25,054 bases of DNA from Thermoplasmatales archaeon UBA509 (GTDB lineage Archaea; Thermoplasmatota; Thermoplasmata; Thermoplasmatales; Thermoplasmataceae), in NCBI GenBank assembly GCA_002498845.1, contig DAJC01000007.1, forward strand, positions 1 through 25,054, written 5' to 3'. The translations under genes were made by a program, and so were the position numbers. This document shows positions 23,791-25,054 of this stretch, piece by piece. A model generated the notes under the pieces. The model was given only the letters and a program-made list of their open reading frames with translations. It searched no databases and had not been told where the DNA came from. How positions within the stretch are numbered: the stretch's first letter is position 1; every line of letters begins with the position of its first letter.

Positions 23791-25002
23791 TCAGATTGAG
23801 AGGGCTATGCCCCATATTCCCGCTGCCTCTATAATGGCGAATGTGGTCCAGTACAGGGCCATGTATGATCTGGAAAAGGCATGATCACCCATGACGGTCT
23901 CGTCAGATACGAGTTTTCCCAGAAGCAGACCAATTGGGATGAGCACGATGACGAAAATAACCATGAGGTTGATTACAAGTCCCAGAAGGTCTGAACCCAG
24001 GTAGATTGCAATGATCATGGCAGGGAGGCTCTCCCCCACGTACAGGTAGAAGAATTTTCTGCTGGAGGAAGTTATGCCGGAATCATGGTTCCCCCAGGAA
24101 AGGGTTTCACCAATTCCCCATGACGATCCCAGAGAGATCACAACCAGGGCAAGAAACCCAGAAGATATGAATCCAACGGCTAGAATGTATGGAGCCAGAA
24201 ATCCGAATGGCTTCATGGCAGAGGCCAGTGCCCCAACTCCCATTTCTCCGCCTATAAAAGTCCCCGCTATAACTATGCCCACCATGAGAAGTTCACTGAC
24301 CACTGCACCCATATATGTCTCATTCCTGATGAGCCTGAGATCGCTAAGACCCAGCCTCTTTTCGGCTGTTGCGCCTGCCTGATAGAACAGCATGAACGGC
24401 ATTATTACTGCACCTATGTTTGCCACAATGTAATAATCAAAACCGCTGTTTCCGTAGGGCTGGAATGGAGACAGTCCCACCATGACGTTATTGAAGCTGG
24501 GCTTGAAAATAAATACAGTGGAAATTATGGATATGACAAGCACCAGTGAAACTGGTATGAGTACTTTCTCTATCCCGTCATATTTCCTGGAAAAAACAAT
24601 AACGTTGTGTATCACGTACACCACAGGTATGGATATGATTGGAGAAATTCCTAAAAGTGCAAAGCCAATGGCGATTCCTGCATATTCTGCAATGTATGAG
24701 AGAATATCGGTCACGGCCATGGGTACCGAAGCAATTCCAGAAATCTTCCGGCTGTATCTATCCCTTAAAACATCCCCTATACCCTTACCGGTGACTGCAC
24801 CGAGCTTTCCTGATGCATACTGCATTATTGCAAGCGGGATTGCAAGCACCAGCATTATGAAAATAACATGATATCCATACAGGGAACCGGTTTCCAGCCC
24901 TGTGATGATACTGGCAACATCAACATCAGCTATCATTACAAGCCATGCCGGTCCCATCCTGGCCAACACGCTGTGCCGGTTGCCGAAGTCAGATATATTC
25001 AT
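23791..25002 (-). CDS. NRAMP-family divalent metal transporter, atypical metal site
   Basis: The 403-residue protein has about 11 hydrophobic helices and clear NRAMP layout, from GPAWLVMIADVDVASIITG in TM1 to GAVIMPFMLFYQAGATAEK in TM6. In TM1 the usual DPGN is DVDV: Asp26 is kept, Asn is Val29, and Gly is Asp28. In TM6 the usual MPHN is MPFM: Met201 and Ala198 are kept, while His and Asn are lost. The protein is therefore close to the NRAMP-related branch with altered ion choice (some members are reported to carry magnesium) rather than a classical manganese/iron importer. The start at 25002 is supported by a TATA-like AAGTATTTATG about 30 bases upstream and an overlapping palindrome (25002-25019). 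Confidence 0.85.
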   Translation of the reverse strand: MNISDFGNRHSVLARMGPAWLVMIADVDVASIITGLETGSLYGYHVIFIMLVLAIPLAIMQYASGKLGAVTGKGIGDVLRDRYSRKISGIASVPMAVTDILSYIAEYAGIAIGFALLGISPIISIPVVYVIHNVIVFSRKYDGIEKVLIPVSLVLVISIISTVFIFKPSFNNVMVGLSPFQPYGNSGFDYYIVANIGAVIMPFMLFYQAGATAEKRLGLSDLRLIRNETYMGAVVSELLMVGIVIAGTFIGGEMGVGALASAMKPFGFLAPYILAVGFISSGFLALVVISLGSSWGIGETLSWGNHDSGITSSSRKFFYLYVGESLPAMIIAIYLGSDLLGLVINLMVIFVIVLIPIGLLLGKLVSDETVMGDHAFSRSYMALYWTTFAIIEAAGIWGIALSI

Positions 25003-25019
25003 GTAAGGTAAACCTTACA
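25002..25019 (-). promoter_or_regulatory. Putative DtxR/MntR-type operator over the NRAMP gene start
   Basis: TGTAAGGT-AA-ACCTTACA is a perfect inverted repeat with 8-base arms and a two-base centre. It begins at the first base of the NRAMP start codon and extends upstream toward the TATA-like box (about 25028-25038). AGGT/ACCT half-sites separated by a few A/T bases are typical of DtxR, IdeR and MntR operators. Binding there would block initiation, suggesting repression when the metal is plentiful. The regulator itself is not in the window. Confidence 0.6.
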
Positions 25020-25054
25020 GTTTTCATAAATACTTAAGGCTTATTCATCAAATG

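Noticed and set aside
24074..24871. Plus-strand frames of 102 and 129 codons inside the NRAMP gene
   Set aside because: Antisense to hydrophobic helices; no motif, promoter or ribosome site of their own.
1..25054. CRISPR array, prophage, toxin-antitoxin or restriction genes
   Set aside because: I looked for regularly spaced repeats, integrase, methylase and toxin motifs on both strands and saw none.

Overview
The window looks like chromosomal DNA of an acidophilic archaeon of the order Thermoplasmatales. Supporting signs are archaeal information-processing genes (primase large subunit PriL with four iron-sulfur cysteines, SRP19, ribosomal protein S8e, the RNase P protein Rnp4), a class II tRNA-Leu with no encoded CCA, and TATA-like boxes about 25-35 bases before most first-gene start codons. 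Further signs are an alkyltransferase-endonuclease V fusion of the kind described from Ferroplasma, a TA0175-type phosphoglycolate phosphatase, and glycosylation-sequon-rich surface proteins. No genus can be named from the sequence alone. Transcription units are short, and both strands are used almost equally.

Left part (1-3100): tRNA-Leu(CAG), a frame-broken cell-surface beta-propeller gene, a decayed stretch that is probably the remnant of an IS200/IS605-type tnpB element, and the AGT-EndoV repair fusion. Positions 3177-8636 hold a large MMPL/RND-type membrane transporter, an HTH-ACT putative regulator, and an APC amino-acid permease broken by an apparent single-base loss in a G tract. Positions 8640-12000 hold a short intergenic region with two inverted repeats, a small ferredoxin-fold-like protein, Rnp4, phosphoglycolate phosphatase, and a tightly coupled queE-pyrC pair (archaeosine precursor synthesis and pyrimidine synthesis).

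Middle (12000-18990): a second HTH-ACT protein, clearly paralogous to the first, then the argG-argH pair for the last two steps of arginine synthesis, then pepQ-priL. Facing them are rps8e-srp19 and an unidentified 189-residue gene. Right part (19000-25054): two membrane proteins (one a SEC59/DGK1/VTE5-type lipid kinase relative), a two-domain GNAT acetyltransferase, an operon of malic enzyme, a second GNAT protein and a DUF5680-like protein, and finally an atypical NRAMP-family transporter. Between the TATA box and the start codon of that transporter lies an 18-base palindrome resembling operators of DtxR/MntR-type metal-dependent repressors.

Most genes are housekeeping. I do not see a defence system, CRISPR array, prophage or evident new multi-gene system. 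The most useful leads are the palindrome with its unusual NRAMP protein, the paired HTH-ACT putative amino-acid regulators near amino-acid transport and arginine genes, and the inverted repeats in promoter regions. The three frame breaks are each explained by one missing base, which raises the question of sequencing error.
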